DNA of 64,000 nucleotides from PALSA-505 sp963762615 (GCA_963762615.1 CAVXLG010000015.1:7787-71786); one strand, 5' to 3'; shown: positions 1-9,168, numbered from the stretch's first letter. Notes: generated by a model from the sequence alone, not told the origin. Program-made: numbers and translations.

Positions 1-162
1 CGGGCCCTCGCGTACGCGTTTCACCGGGTCAGCGAAGGCCGCCCCGCAGCCTGGCATCTCACACCAGGCGGCGGGGAGGCGGATCTGATCACCGAGGACA
101 CAGTGCCCGGTGATCGCGACCGGATGGACCAGCGGATCGAAGCGCCGAGGCGGGGGGCCTGA
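1..162 (+). CDS. C-terminal end of an unidentified protein (cut by window edge)
   Basis: An open frame runs from the first base to a TGA at 160-162 and gives 53 residues beginning RALAYAFHRVSEGRPAAWHL. Composition (mixed hydrophobic and charged, few prolines) looks more like coding sequence than the other frames here, but there is no recognisable motif and the start lies outside the window. It could also be a chance open frame in GC-rich DNA. Confidence 0.3.
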   Translation, partial: RALAYAFHRVSEGRPAAWHLTPGGGEADLITEDTVPGDRDRMDQRIEAPRRGA

Positions 163-554
163 CCGCCGCGGCGTGGCCGGGGGGGGATGGGCCCAAACTC
201 GGCCATCTGGCCAGCCCAGCGCGCCACGCCCGATCGCCTGGCGTGCCTGGGATAACTCGCTGAACTCACCAGCTCCCCCTCATCACTTGGCGCCGTGGTG
301 CGCGCAGCAAAACCGGAGGAGCCCCGGCAGCGGGGAGCCGACCGGGAAATCCGGGAACGGGCCGGGGATCTCCCCCCTTGGCGGAACGCCGGGCCGCCCC
401 GGCCCGTTACGCCCGCATGCAGGGGTGTGCCGGGCTGCGCGCAGGCACGAACCTGGCCCCGCGGCCCCGGCCGCCGGGCACTGGTGCGGCTTTCGTTCCT
501 GGCGGCGATGCGGCACCGCACGCCCGCGGACGGTGCCGGGCGCATACTGGGGAC
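163..554. other. No gene recognised
   Basis: About 390 bases in which the open frames on both strands are Arg/Pro/Gly-rich translations of GC-rich sequence. I see no motif, RNA or repeat. Confidence 0.4.
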
Positions 555-725
555 ATGGGCCGGATGATATGGGCGATCCTCGGCGCGGCCCTCGCCGCCT
601 GGGTTGCTGTCATGGCCGTTGGCGGGATCGTGGCGATGGTGAAGGCGTTTGTCATCATCGGGCTGATCGCGGTCGTCGTCGTCATCGTGGTGTGGCTGCT
701 GGCCAGGCGCTCTCGCCGCGATTAG
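555..725 (+). CDS. small single-pass or hairpin membrane protein
   Basis: The protein has 56 residues. It starts MGRMIWAILGAALAAWVAVM and ends in a basic tail (ARRSRRD). Nearly the whole length is hydrophobic, with one stretch at about residues 4-28 and a second, very Val/Ile-rich one at about 31-49. This fits a small integral membrane protein with its basic end in the cytoplasm. A GGGG stretch lies five bases before the ATG. An upstream in-frame ATG at 378 would add an Arg/Pro-rich stretch that looks non-coding, so I prefer 555. No family is recognised. It stands alone between non-coding stretches. Confidence 0.55.
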   Translation: MGRMIWAILGAALAAWVAVMAVGGIVAMVKAFVIIGLIAVVVVIVVWLLARRSRRD

Positions 726-1142
726 CGCCGCGCGGTTGCCGCGGCTGCCCGGTGCGGGTCACGGCGCGACGGTAGGTGACCCGACGCGCCGGCGATTCCA
801 GACCACGGGCCGCGCAGCCGACGCCGCCTGCTGCCGCCGCTCGCCGCACCGCCAGGCGGGCTCACGCCAGGAGCGGGCGACCAGTCCGCGCCGCGACCGG
901 TCGCGCAGACCGAATCGGCGCGGGCTAGGGTCGGTTCCGCTTACTTTACTGACCCTGCGCAGATCAGCCAGTTGTGTGCGTATGGTCGCGGGCGGTTTGG
1001 CTCCTGGTGGGTGTTTCCGCGGGAACTCCGGGATTGCGGCCTGGCGATCCCGCCATCGGCGTCCCTGTCTCGCGGCATGCGTCCAGCCGGACTCGGGTAC
1101 GTGCAAGGGCGAATCCCCGCTACCGCACCGGAGGTCACCGCC
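726..1142. other. No gene recognised
   Basis: Only shadow frames are open here. The last 20 bases carry the ribosome binding site (GGAGG) of the following SRPBCC gene. Confidence 0.4.
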
Positions 1143-1661
1143 ATGGATGCCAAGGGTGAGCAGACCGCCTTCGTCTACACGACCTACATCCAGGAGACTC
1201 CCGGGCGGGTGTGGCAGGGCCTCACCGACCCTGCGCTGATGAAGGGCTACTGGCGGCACCAGACGGCTGGTCCGAAGACGTTCCATTCGGACTGGAAGAA
1301 GGGCTCCACCTACGAGATGGCCCACGACGACGTCGGACTGGCCGTGCGCGGCCCCGGCCAGGTGATCCTCGAGGCCGATCCGCCCCGCCGGCTGGCCTAC
1401 ACCTGGCACACGATCACCCCTGAGTGGGCCGCGGCGGTCGGCATGGACCAGGCGACCGCCGCGGCCTGGCGCGCCGAAGCCCGCTCCAAGGTCGCCTTCG
1501 ACATCGAGGACGTCGGCCACGGTGTCGTCAAGCTCACGGTGACCCACGACGGCTTCGCGCCGGGCAGCGCAGTGCTGCCGGCCATCTCCGAGGGATGGCC
1601 TGCCGTCCTGGCCAGCCTGAAGACCCTGCTGGAGACGGGGTCGTCTTTGCGCACTTCGTAA
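1143..1661 (+). CDS. SRPBCC-family (AHSA1/START-like) protein
   Basis: The protein has 172 residues. The sequence from FVYTTYIQETPGRVWQGLTD through ALMKGYWRH and SDWKKGSTYEM to a C-terminal helix (SEGWPAVLASLKTLLETG) is the usual order of the activator-of-Hsp90/SRPBCC fold: a helix-grip with a large ligand cavity. Members bind hydrophobic ligands or act as lyase/hydrolase-like proteins; the ligand here is unknown. The ATG at 1143 has GGAGG seven bases upstream. Longer in-frame starts (972) add unlikely sequence. In many actinobacteria this family is paired with an ArsR-type repressor, but none is seen here. The gene is complete and followed by an IS3 element. Confidence 0.85.
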   Translation: MDAKGEQTAFVYTTYIQETPGRVWQGLTDPALMKGYWRHQTAGPKTFHSDWKKGSTYEMAHDDVGLAVRGPGQVILEADPPRRLAYTWHTITPEWAAAVGMDQATAAAWRAEARSKVAFDIEDVGHGVVKLTVTHDGFAPGSAVLPAISEGWPAVLASLKTLLETGSSLRTS

Positions 1662-1993
1662 ACCGGCCACCGCGTCGCAGGTGCCGCCGTACTCCCCGCG
1701 CTCGCGACGCCGCCTGCGAGCACCTCTTCGGCAGCACAGTCCCGCCAATCGACACATCACCGAGCTCCCCATCTGGGCGGTCCAGAGCGCGGCATCCTGG
1801 CGTGCCGATGTGCTGCAGGCAAGGCGGATCTCGCGCCATGGCCGGATTAGCCGTAGTTGCTGAGCGTGATCGGAACGTTGGCCCGCTAGTCCCTCCCGAA
1901 TCTGGTGCGCTCGGCCTTCGGGCAACGGATAAGACCAGTGGGCTTCCTCCGGTTTGACGGACATCCACCATCAGGGTTGCTGCCCTGGAGAGG

Positions 1994-2311
1994 ATGCCCA
2001 TCATGGAGACCATGGAGCGGAAGAAGCCGCGCCGCCGCCGGTCGTTCACGCCGGAGTTCAAGGCGGAGATCGTGGAGCGGTGCCGGGCGGGTGACCGGTC
2101 GGTCGGCCAGGTCGCTCGCGATTTTGACCTGACCGAGACGGCGGTGCGGTCCTGGGTGAACCAGGCGGAGACCGATGCGGGCGAGCGGCCGGGCCTGACC
2201 AGTGACGAGCGGGCCGAGCTGGCGCGGCTGCGGCGGGAGAACCGGTCGCTGCGGGAGGACGTGGAGGTTCTCAAGCGGGCGACGGCTTTCTTCGCGAAGG
2301 AGACCCGGTGA
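1994..2311 (+). CDS. IS3-family transposase OrfA (HTH protein)
   Basis: The protein has 105 residues. RRRSFTPEFKAEIVERCRAG followed by SVGQVARDFDLTETAVRSWV is the helix-turn-helix that recognises the IS ends. A heptad-like segment (about residues 70-100, LARLRRENRSLREDVEVLKRA) is the leucine zipper used for OrfA/OrfAB oligomerisation. The stop overlaps the orfB start in the motif GTGA, which suggests translational coupling. The classic IS3 -1 frameshift fusion is also possible, but I cannot place a slippery site with confidence. Confidence 0.92.
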   Translation: MPIMETMERKKPRRRRSFTPEFKAEIVERCRAGDRSVGQVARDFDLTETAVRSWVNQAETDAGERPGLTSDERAELARLRRENRSLREDVEVLKRATAFFAKETR

Positions 2312-3198
2312 AGGTGCATCCTTTCATCGAGGCGGAGAAAGCCGCAGGTCACGGCGTTCAGCGTGCGTGCCGCCTGCTTGAGGTCTCCCGTGCCGCCTAT
2401 TACCAGCGCCGCAACGGCGTCCCGTCGCCGCGGGCCGTGGCCGACGCCGCGATCACGCAGAAGATCACGGTCATCCACGCGGTGTCGGACGGGACCTGCG
2501 GGTCGCCGCGCATTCACCGGGCGCTGCGCAAGGACGAAGGGGTGATGTGCGGGAAGCGGCGGGTGGCGCGGCTGATGCGCGCCGCGGGCCTGGAAGGCCG
2601 CCGCAAGAAGCGGTGGCGCTCCACCACCATCGCTGACCCGGCCGCCGAACGGGCCCGGGACCTGATCCGGCGGGACTTCGCCCCGTGCCCCGGCACCGAC
2701 CGGCGGTATGCCGGCGACATCACTTACATCGCCACCTGGCAGGGCTGGGCCTACCTGGCTACGGTCACCGGCCTGGCCAGCCGCCGCGTGGTCGGCTGGG
2801 CGCTGGCCGATCACATGCGCACCGAGCTGGCCGCCGATGCGCTGTCGATGGCGTTCACCACCCGCCGCCCGGCTGGCGGCGTCATCTTCCATTCCGATAG
2901 GGGCTGTCAGTACACCAGCCGGGACTTCGCTGCGCTGGCCCGCGCGAACGGCGTGGTCTTGTCGGTGTCCAGAAAAGGGGAATGCTGGGATAACGCCGTC
3001 GCCGAGAGCTTCTTCGCCACCATCAAACGCGAGCTCATCGACGGCCGCGCCTGGCCCACCCGCGAAGGCCTGCGCCGGGCCGTCTTCGACTACATCGAAG
3101 GCTGGTACAACACCCGCCGCCTGCATTCCACCCTGGACTACCTCAGCCCCGCCGAGTACGAGACAATCCACCACAGCAACAACCAACGGACAGCATGA
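2308..3198 (+). CDS. IS3-family transposase OrfB (DDE integrase domain)
   Basis: The protein has 296 residues and starts at a GTG overlapping the orfA stop. Residues 1-110 hold the IS3-type N-terminal HTH_21 region (GSPRIHRALRKD, KRRVARLMR). The retroviral-integrase-like core follows, with catalytic D137 (AGDITYI), D197 (FHSDRGCQY) and E233 (NAVAESFFA). D197 and E233 are 35 residues apart, exactly as in the D,D(35)E family. The C-terminal YNTRRLHSTLDYLSPAEYE is the standard IS3 ending. No catalytic residue is missing and no frameshift is seen. Confidence 0.95.
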   Translation: MKVHPFIEAEKAAGHGVQRACRLLEVSRAAYYQRRNGVPSPRAVADAAITQKITVIHAVSDGTCGSPRIHRALRKDEGVMCGKRRVARLMRAAGLEGRRKKRWRSTTIADPAAERARDLIRRDFAPCPGTDRRYAGDITYIATWQGWAYLATVTGLASRRVVGWALADHMRTELAADALSMAFTTRRPAGGVIFHSDRGCQYTSRDFAALARANGVVLSVSRKGECWDNAVAESFFATIKRELIDGRAWPTREGLRRAVFDYIEGWYNTRRLHSTLDYLSPAEYETIHHSNNQRTA

Positions 3199-3499
3199 CC
3201 AACTCAGCCAGCCTGTCCGTCAAAACGGATCAAGCCCACCATTGGACGCAGATGTGCCAGTTCGGGCCGCAGCGAAAGCGGGCACTTGATGGTGGAACCG
3301 CCGAGCATGACGAACACCTCTTTGTAGCCAGCTCAAGTGTTCCTTCCCGCCGCAGGCATTGTCGGCTCGCCGGTGGCCGGGTCAAGGACGCCTGGCAGGC
3401 GCCAGGCTTCTCCCGGTCCTGGCCGCTGCCCGAGCTCAGCCCATCGAAGGAACGCCCGGATGGAGTATGACTCGTGTAGGCAGGGGCGAGAGTCGCGGG

Positions 3500-4462
3500 A
3501 TGGTGGCGTGGATGGGTGATGAGCCAGATGTCCGGGCGTGGGTCAATGCGGACCAGGCCGCGGGGGAGTTCCGGGTCAGGTACGCCGAACTGTTCGATGC
3601 CGAGGCGCGCCTGCATGAACAGCGGCTGCATGCCGCCGCCAGCGTCGGTGCCGCCGAGCATGTGCTCGACATAGGCTGCGGGACGGGCCGGTCCACCCGC
3701 GCCGCCGGCCGCGCCGCGGCCGCGGGAACCGTCCTCGGCGTAGACATTTCCGCGCCCGTGCTCGAGCTGGCCCGGCGGCTGACCGGCCGGGAAGGCCTGC
3801 GCAACGTTTCCTACCGGCTGGCCGATGCTCAGGTGGACGGCCTGGGGCCGGCTCGCTATGACGTGTGCATCAGCTGTTTCGGCGCGATGTTCTTCGCCGA
3901 CCCGGTGGCGGCGTTCACCAACATCGGGCGCGCGCTGCGCCCCGGCGCGCGCACGGCGCTGCTGGCCTGGCAAGCCCCCGACCGCAACGAGTGGTACAGC
4001 GAGATCGACCAGGCCATCGGCGGCGCTTCTGCCCGCGGCGCCCGGATGTTCTCACTCGCCGACCAGCACACGACCGCCGGGATACTGGCTGCGGCCGGGT
4101 TCACCGACGTCGCCTTCACCGACGTGCGCGAGCCCGTCTATTACGGCGCGGACAGCGCGCAGGCCTACGACTTCGTCACCGGCCTGCAGGCCACCAAAGA
4201 CATGCTGGCCAGCCTGGATCCGGCCGCCGCCCAGGCTGCGCTGCGCGGGCTGCGCGTCACCCTCGCCGGGCACACGACCCGCGACGGCGTGCTGTTCGGG
4301 GCGCGCACCTGGATCATCACCGCGCGAACACCGCGCCGGCCGCGCGGCCGCGCACATGACATCGAGGATCTCGGCCGAACCGGGCAGGAGCGTGCCAACC
4401 ATGGACCCCCCGCCAGACGCCGAGTGACACCAGCCCGCTCGCCGCCTGCCCCGCCCCTATGA
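3500..4462 (+). CDS. class I SAM-dependent methyltransferase
   Basis: The protein has about 320 residues. Motif I (VLDIGCGTG, residues 55-63) forms the SAM-binding loop. GVDIS is the acidic end of beta-2, and DVCISCFGAMFFADPVAAFT with RALRPGARTALLAW are the later strands of a Methyltransf_11/25 fold. The substrate cannot be told. The last 45 residues (after WIITARTPRR) are Arg/Pro-rich, and the true end may once have been earlier. The ATG at 3500 is preferred because of a purine-rich stretch before it; an ATG at 3512 is equally in frame. The gene lies just beyond the right end of the IS3 element, so its original promoter may have been displaced. Confidence 0.82.
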   Translation: MVAWMGDEPDVRAWVNADQAAGEFRVRYAELFDAEARLHEQRLHAAASVGAAEHVLDIGCGTGRSTRAAGRAAAAGTVLGVDISAPVLELARRLTGREGLRNVSYRLADAQVDGLGPARYDVCISCFGAMFFADPVAAFTNIGRALRPGARTALLAWQAPDRNEWYSEIDQAIGGASARGARMFSLADQHTTAGILAAAGFTDVAFTDVREPVYYGADSAQAYDFVTGLQATKDMLASLDPAAAQAALRGLRVTLAGHTTRDGVLFGARTWIITARTPRRPRGRAHDIEDLGRTGQERANHGPPARRRVTPARSPPAPPL

Positions 4463-5356
4463 GTGATCTGGAGAGACCCCCCCGCCAGAACTCGGCACGC
4501 CAGAACGACCTGTTACGGCGCGGCTCGAGCGGATCACCCTGACACCTCCGTCGCCGCGCATATCGGCGGACATGGCACCCGCAGGGCGCTCCCATGGGCC
4601 GCGGGCCCGAGCGGACTACTGGCCACCTCGCAGCCCTGTAGTGCACGGCGAGTAGATACTGCGCCTGACAGGTACATATGTTGAACGCGAAGACTCGTGA
4701 ACGACGGCGGGGGAGTGGTGTTCCCGAGATTGGGAGTAAGGCACTGTTAGACTGCTTGCCGCCTCGAACGCCGGGGGCCCCGTACCGTCGCCTGCGCGCT
4801 GGCCGGTCGGGGCGTGGCCGTCTGGAACCCTTGGTCTGGTCGCGATGCGGTTAGCATGCCATGCTCGCCTGGCTCCGCCGGGCCGGGCCGGGGTGTCGCG
4901 GTCCTCCTTGCACGTGCAGGCGCGCCGGTCAGGACCGACTACCTGCACCGCAAGGCGGGACGTCACCCACGGCCAGCCTGGTTCATGGCTTCAGCGTCGA
5001 GTGTTGTTCGGTGCGGCTGTCGAGCAGGGCACGGTCCACTCGGCCAGTGGCACCATCTGCCGGTTCTCCTACAGCTGCAGTGCCTGGCGGGTGCAGGCTT
5101 TGGTCGCGTCGAGGGCCCTGTGCAGCCGCGATACCTCCGCCTTCGCGAGCAGGAACACGACCCGCTCCGGCGTGTCGAATGCTGCCGGATCAGTGTCACC
5201 GCCTCCGGGCCAGCCGCACGGGAGCGCTGAACTGGCTGCGCCCGGGCAAGTACTTTCGCCCCGGCGGCCCGTCAGCCGGGACATCGTCACACCCAGGGCA
5301 ACCGGCATTCCAGACATCGGCCCTTCCGGCTTGCCAGCCGGGAACCCTGTGGATGA
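4463..5356. other. Long non-coding stretch with a dispersed-repeat copy
   Basis: There is no convincing gene in 894 bases. A minus-strand frame ending near 5069 (FDTPERVVFLLAKAEVSRLH) has a coding-like look but no known motif. The recognisable item is the repeat at 4687-4750, listed separately. Confidence 0.4.
4687..4750. repeat. dispersed repeat, copy 1 (partner near 32900)
   Basis: The 15-base block GCGAAGACTCGTGAA is followed after a short variable part by GGGG-AGTGG-GTTCCCGA and then TAA-GCAC. The same order occurs at 32900-32960. The two copies are about 28 kb apart, both in otherwise empty DNA. Nature unknown. Confidence 0.45.
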
Positions 5357-5692
5357 TCAGGATGAGCCTTTGACTATCCGAACCCGGTAGTTGCCGTTAT
5401 CGGCAATTACCAGGTCCCTCGACCCATCGCCCTTCACCCCTGCCGGTGAACACAGTTCGGCGCTGGTGGCCGGGCCGCCGTCACCGGGAAAACCGCAGGT
5501 GTCATCGCCGGCAACGGTACTAGATGTGCCCGGCGGTCATCGGCTGGCCATAGAACGTGCCGGTGCTGGCCGCTACCGCGCGCACCACGTTGTTGAAGGA
5601 ATCCGCGATCACCAGGTTGCCATCACTGTCTACTACTACGGCTATCGGAAGGGCGAGTTCGGCGCCGCCGGTCCCCGGTTCGGGGCAATCGC
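5357..5692 (-). pseudogene. NHL-repeat (beta-propeller) protein fragment
   Basis: Read on the minus strand, two consecutive NHL blades are visible: PIAVVVDSDGNLVIADSFNN, then after one disrupted codon TVAGDDTCGFPGDGGPATSA and LVIADNGNYRVRIVKGSS, ending in a stop at 5357-5359. The expected HIYTVAG is broken by an extra base that makes a TAG (HI*). No start and no further blades are found upstream. Intact relatives are secreted or cell-surface propellers, so this is a decayed C-terminal remnant. Confidence 0.7.
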
Positions 5693-5759
5693 GCAGATGG
5701 CGGGCACAGGCGGACCGGACCGGGCAGCCCAGCAGGCGCCCGGCACTGTCCGCTGGCGG

Positions 5760-5963
5760 TCAGAGCGGGCGGACTTCCTCGGCCTGCGGGCCCTTCGGAC
5801 CCCGGCCGGCGGTGTAGGCGACCCGCTGGTTGTCCTGCAGGCTGCGGAAGCCGTCAGCCTGGATGGCGGAGTGATGGACGAACACGTCGGCGGTCCCGTC
5901 GTCGGGGGCGATGAAGCCGTAGCCCTTGTCGGCGTTGAACCACTTGACGGTGCCTTCAGCCAT
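5760..5963 (-). CDS. cold-shock domain protein
   Basis: The protein has 67 residues, the standard CspA length. It begins MAEGTVKWFNADKGYGFIAP. RNP1 is KGYGFI and RNP2 is VFVHH; both are the RNA/ssDNA-contacting beta-strands. It acts as a cytoplasmic RNA chaperone or single-strand binding protein. A strong ribosome binding site (GAAGGAG) lies before the ATG, so the longer upstream frame is not used. The stretch 5964-6293 upstream is gene-free and long enough for the extended 5' leader common in csp genes, though I cannot assign a structure. Confidence 0.95.
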   Translation of the reverse strand: MAEGTVKWFNADKGYGFIAPDDGTADVFVHHSAIQADGFRSLQDNQRVAYTAGRGPKGPQAEEVRPL

Positions 5964-6293
5964 GTACTTCTCCTTCAGAGACGATCGTTCGGGAGGCACG
6001 TGCGCGCACCCCGGGTTATCGCGACCGCCAGCCTGCCGGGAAGACCTGGCCGTGTACTCGCGGCGCCCGCTGTCAGAAGTTCGCAGGCGCAGGTACACGT
6101 AACGAATTTCGACTACAACCAGCACCCAGTAAACACCCTGCCCGGCACCCGGCTGACCAGCCGGGCTCGCGCAGCCAGGCCAGCTCAGCCCTCCGGCCGC
6201 CCAGAGCATCAGGCCACCCGCGCGACAAGAGCAGCCGCCCGGGCGACCGACCGGCGGCAGATGAGGACGTCTGCCCGTCCGACTGGTCGTGAG

Positions 6294-6689
6294 TTAGCGT
6301 TCGCGCTTCAGCTTGCGCCAACCGCCGGCGCGGTTATTGGCGATAATGCGCTGGAACATGGCACTGAGCGCAGGCGCATTGATGGCCTCGCCCTGGCGGA
6401 TGGCAACGGTGCGGGCGGTCTTGTCGTCGTGGCCAGCGGTTATGATCCGGTCGGGATCGGGGACGATAGCGCCGTCGTAGAGGAATACATTGACGTGGTT
6501 CCTGGCCGCGAGCAACGCGCAGATGTTGCCCTGGAGCACGAAGTACGGCTGCCTGGTCCGCTTGATGGTTTCGGTCACCTCTGGATCGGCAGCGTGGACC
6601 AGATCGCGGACCTGAAGGCAGATGGCCTGCTGCCAGCCGGGCAGGGCATCGATGTAGGCATCCACGCGCTCATCGGCGGCGTATGTCAT
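6294..6689 (-). CDS. DUF1801 (YdhG-like) protein
   Basis: The protein has 131 residues. It starts MTYAADERVDAYIDALPGWQ and continues with DLVHAADPEVTETIKRTRQP and the hydrophobic YFVLQGNICALLAARNHVNV, the usual order of the YdhG/DUF1801 domain (an iron-chaperone frataxin-like fold in some members). AGGGAGG lies eight bases before the ATG. The basic C-terminal end GGWRKLKRER is typical. Function is not established. Confidence 0.85.
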   Translation of the reverse strand: MTYAADERVDAYIDALPGWQQAICLQVRDLVHAADPEVTETIKRTRQPYFVLQGNICALLAARNHVNVFLYDGAIVPDPDRIITAGHDDKTARTVAIRQGEAINAPALSAMFQRIIANNRAGGWRKLKRER

Positions 6690-6997
6690 GGCTGTTCCCT
6701 CCCTGGCCACGCCGGCGGCCGGTGACCTCACTGATTATCTATAGCAGCCGAAGACTCGCACCTCGTGACCGGCGCGGCTGATGTGCGGATGGTCCGGTAG
6801 AGGACGGCGCCGCATGTTCATCCGGCGTGCCGGTCACTCTAAGCGGCGAGGGCTCCTCACCAATCTCCTTTGCCAACCTGCCTGCCACGCGCGCCTGCCT
6901 GCCGCTGTGCGCCTGCCTTCTGCAGGACGGGACGGGCGCCGCGCCGGACGAGATCGATCTGCGCCTTGTGGGCATTGCCGGCGCGGCATAATGTCCA
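6690..6997. other. No gene recognised
   Basis: About 300 bases without coding signal, between the DUF1801 gene and the integrase relic. Confidence 0.35.
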
Positions 6998-7163
6998 ACT
7001 GCTGCGGGTAACCGCCACCCTCACCGATCAAGCGGGACTGTCAGCCAAGGCGATAGCTGACCAGCTGGACGCGCCCGGCCCCGCTGTCTCGCAACACGTT
7101 TATCCCGGACGAAGAATTGCCGGCACCGGGGCCGACCGGGCGCTCGAATCGCTCGCATTCTGA
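6998..7163 (+). pseudogene. tyrosine recombinase (integrase) C-terminal relic
   Basis: The frame reads VTATLTDQAGLSAKAIADQL, then VSQHVYPGRRIAGTGADRAL ending ESLAF and TGA at 7161-7163. This closely follows the end of actinobacterial phage-type integrases, where a RKTVATLLDEAGLS-like helix precedes GH-x-x-P and the catalytic Tyr in a VYMGR-like motif (here VYPGR). The conserved GH has been lost (DAPGP instead) and nothing resembling the rest of the enzyme precedes it. It is a remnant of an old integrated element. Confidence 0.6.
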
Positions 7164-7247
7164 AAGCAAACTGCCCGGCAAGAGCATCCCTCGGCAGGAT
7201 ATGCCTTACACTTCGATCAAGCCAGCGGCTCACCACGGAGGATTGCA

Positions 7248-7568
7248 ATGGCTCAGAAGGTCACGGTCACAATGACCGACGACATCGACGGCGCGAAAGC
7301 GGACGAGACGGTCTCATTCCGTATCGACGGCACCTCCTATGAGATCGACCTGTCGAAGAAGAACGCCGCAGCGCTACGCCGCGTGTTCACTCCCTACCTT
7401 GGGTACGCACGCAGAGCGCCACGTGGCGCTCGCGCTGGGCGGCCGGCTCGCAGCCGGCACCGCTCCTCAGACATTCGTGCGTGGGCGAAAAGTCACGGGA
7501 TCCAGGTCAGTGAGCGCGGGCGCATCCCGGCGTCGGTTGTCTCGCAGTATGAGGAAGCGAACGCCTGA
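7248..7568 (+). CDS. lsr2: Lsr2-family nucleoid-associated protein
   Basis: The protein has 106 residues. The N-terminal dimerisation domain begins MAQKVTVTMTDDIDGAKADE and continues VSFRIDGTSYEIDLSKKNAA. A basic linker is followed by the DNA-binding domain (IRAWAKSHGIQVSERGRIPA) with the RGR AT-hook-like motif that inserts in the minor groove of AT-rich DNA. Lsr2 is the actinobacterial H-NS analogue that silences foreign, AT-richer genes. The ribosome binding site GGAGG lies seven bases before the ATG. Lsr2 is often multi-copy, so this may be an accessory paralogue. The gene is intact. Confidence 0.95.
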   Translation: MAQKVTVTMTDDIDGAKADETVSFRIDGTSYEIDLSKKNAAALRRVFTPYLGYARRAPRGARAGRPARSRHRSSDIRAWAKSHGIQVSERGRIPASVVSQYEEANA

Positions 7569-8158
7569 CCTAGCGCTCCCCTGGGGACGCTTCGAGAGCA
7601 CTCCAGAGCGCGCTCGGCTGCCGGGTGAGCCGGAGGTCTTCTTCCCCCACGTCTGCCTGCGACGGCTGGCCGCTGGTGATGCTCCGCCCAGCGCAGGTCG
7701 ATGTTGAGCAGCCGGCCGAGCTGGTGACCGGCGCCTGACGGACGCATGCCCGGCCCGCGCAGGCCAGTGAACTCGGCAAGACCGGCGGCCGCCCGGACAT
7801 GCGGCCAGGCTGAGCACGCCACCGAACCTACCTGCGCGTCGCTGTCGGCGGCAGATGAGGACGTTCTCAGCACCGCGACCCCGCCGCATAATTATTAAGG
7901 CTGGTCGGCTTCGCGTGGGCCCGAGCTGTCGGTTACCGGACGATCGGGAAAACCGATTACCCCTCCGATAACAGCGCGCCTACCCGCCGTTCTGCGCCGC
8001 GTCGAGGTGGGACCGCATGGTCATTTGCGGTGCTCATGAACGGATGTTCTGCTCGGTTCAGTCGCTGAGTAGAAGCTGCGCCTGAACCGGGCGTCGGCAC
8101 TCGGGAAGGCGCGTAGCGCCGGGGAGGTTCCCCTGCCGGAGTCGCCGCAGCATCGCAC
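7569..8158. other. No confident gene
   Basis: A minus-strand frame around 7493-7873 contains GRLLNIDLRWAEHH, which could be the trace of a gene, but start, family and frame continuity are not supported. A 19-base motif at 7846-7864 is an exact copy of one at 6252-6270. Confidence 0.35.
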
Positions 8159-8449
8159 GTGGCGGCACTGGCGGGCGACCGGATCGACGGGTTCCGCGAA
8201 GCGCTCCGAGCGTCTGTCACCGAGCTTGGCGCGCTGCTCGACGCGGGGCAGGCACCCTCGGATGCGTGGTTCGAGTTCGGCAGGCGGCAACCAGGCTCGA
8301 CGCTCTCGCGGTGGACGTTCTCCTACCTTCAGGGAGTTGCTCCGTTTGGCTGGGGAGGTAGTCCAAGGTGCTTGTCATACGCTGCCAGGCTCGCCTCCAA
8401 GGTGCGCGGCCCGCGGAGCCACTGCAGACGCGGCGGGATCTCGGAGTAA
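8159..8449 (+). CDS. possible short ORF, unknown
   Basis: A GTG-started frame whose first 60 residues (ALAGDRIDGFREALRASVTE, LGALLDAGQAPSDAWFEF) look protein-like and amphipathic. After about 8330 the sequence becomes the antisense of the zinc-ribbon gene and no longer looks coding. It may be a fragment of a truncated gene. No family is recognised. Confidence 0.22.
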   Translation: MAALAGDRIDGFREALRASVTELGALLDAGQAPSDAWFEFGRRQPGSTLSRWTFSYLQGVAPFGWGGSPRCLSYAARLASKVRGPRSHCRRGGISE

Positions 8450-8724
8450 TCCAGGTAGGGATGGTCACCACAGCCGGGGCAGATGAGCTCGTACGCGGTG
8501 GTGTTGCCGCCTTCCATCCGGCCGTCCGCGATGTGGACCGGCTGACGCCGCACGAAGGCTGTCGTGCCATGGCCGGGCTGACCGGCAAGAGGGGGGGTCA
8601 CGACGGAGCCGATGTGCAGCCACGGATCACGGGAATGGGCGGGGCTGCGCGGTGCAGGGACGATATCCGAACGGGCAACCGCCTTAGCACCGGGCGCGAT
8701 GTCAAAGTCTCCCGGGCTGCTCAT
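8329..8724 (-). CDS. small zinc-ribbon-like hypothetical protein
   Basis: The protein has 131 residues and starts MSSPGDFDIAPGAKAVARSD. The C-terminal half carries CPGCGDHPYLDYSEIPPRLQ followed by WLRGPRTLEASLAAYDKHLG. This pattern of one Cys-x2-Cys knuckle plus a conserved helix occurs in uncharacterised actinobacterial proteins. Only one Cys pair is present, so metal binding would need dimerisation or other ligands (His nearby). GGAGG precedes the ATG at 8722-8724 with good spacing, which rules out the longer upstream frame. Confidence 0.72.
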   Translation of the reverse strand: MSSPGDFDIAPGAKAVARSDIVPAPRSPAHSRDPWLHIGSVVTPPLAGQPGHGTTAFVRRQPVHIADGRMEGGNTTAYELICPGCGDHPYLDYSEIPPRLQWLRGPRTLEASLAAYDKHLGLPPQPNGATP

Positions 8725-9168
8725 GCCTGCCTCCAGGCCAGTGGTTTGTTCCACTGCCGGGGTCTGGAGCAGCACGCCTGTCAGTTGGTCACGATACCCG
8801 CAGTCACGGCGCAGCAAAACTCAGCTGAGTTGGAGAGCGCCTGGGTACCGACGTTCAACTGCCATGGCCAGACGTGCCCATGCTCCCGATAGCTGCCGAC
8901 TCCGGGACTCTCGGGCAGGTTCAGTCAAGAGTCGAAGATCGGCGAAGCCGACACCGAAGACGCTCTTGACGGGTTCTGGCCCGACCCGGACAATCCGACA
9001 GCGGGAGCAGGCGGATCCCTCCGCGGCCGAAGCCCGGGTGACTGTTGTATGTCATGGCGGCCCGGGGCTTGATGCTTTTCGCGCCAGCCGACCGGCGGGC
9101 AGGTTCAAGTGGTCAGCGCGCTGCCTCGGTGAGTCGAGAAGATTCTCGATGAGCTGAGGAGGTCTGGG
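8725..9168. other. No gene recognised
   Basis: There are no coding signals. The last 15 bases hold the ribosome binding site GAGGAGG of the IS30-type fragment. The left end of that IS should lie in here, but I cannot identify it without its partner end. Confidence 0.35.

Larger units (their letters stand above)
1938..3239 (+). mobile_element. IS3-family insertion sequence, complete
   Basis: The element is about 1.3 kb and carries orfA and orfB. Its ends are imperfect inverted repeats of 26 bases: 1938-1963 matches the reverse complement of 3214-3239 except at a few positions, and the shared core is TTTGACGGACA. I could not define a clear target-site duplication. Both genes look intact, so the element may be active. 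Confidence 0.9.

Noticed and set aside
5391..6725. A 444-codon plus-strand frame
   Set aside because: It is the antisense of the NHL relic, the cold-shock gene and the DUF1801 gene.
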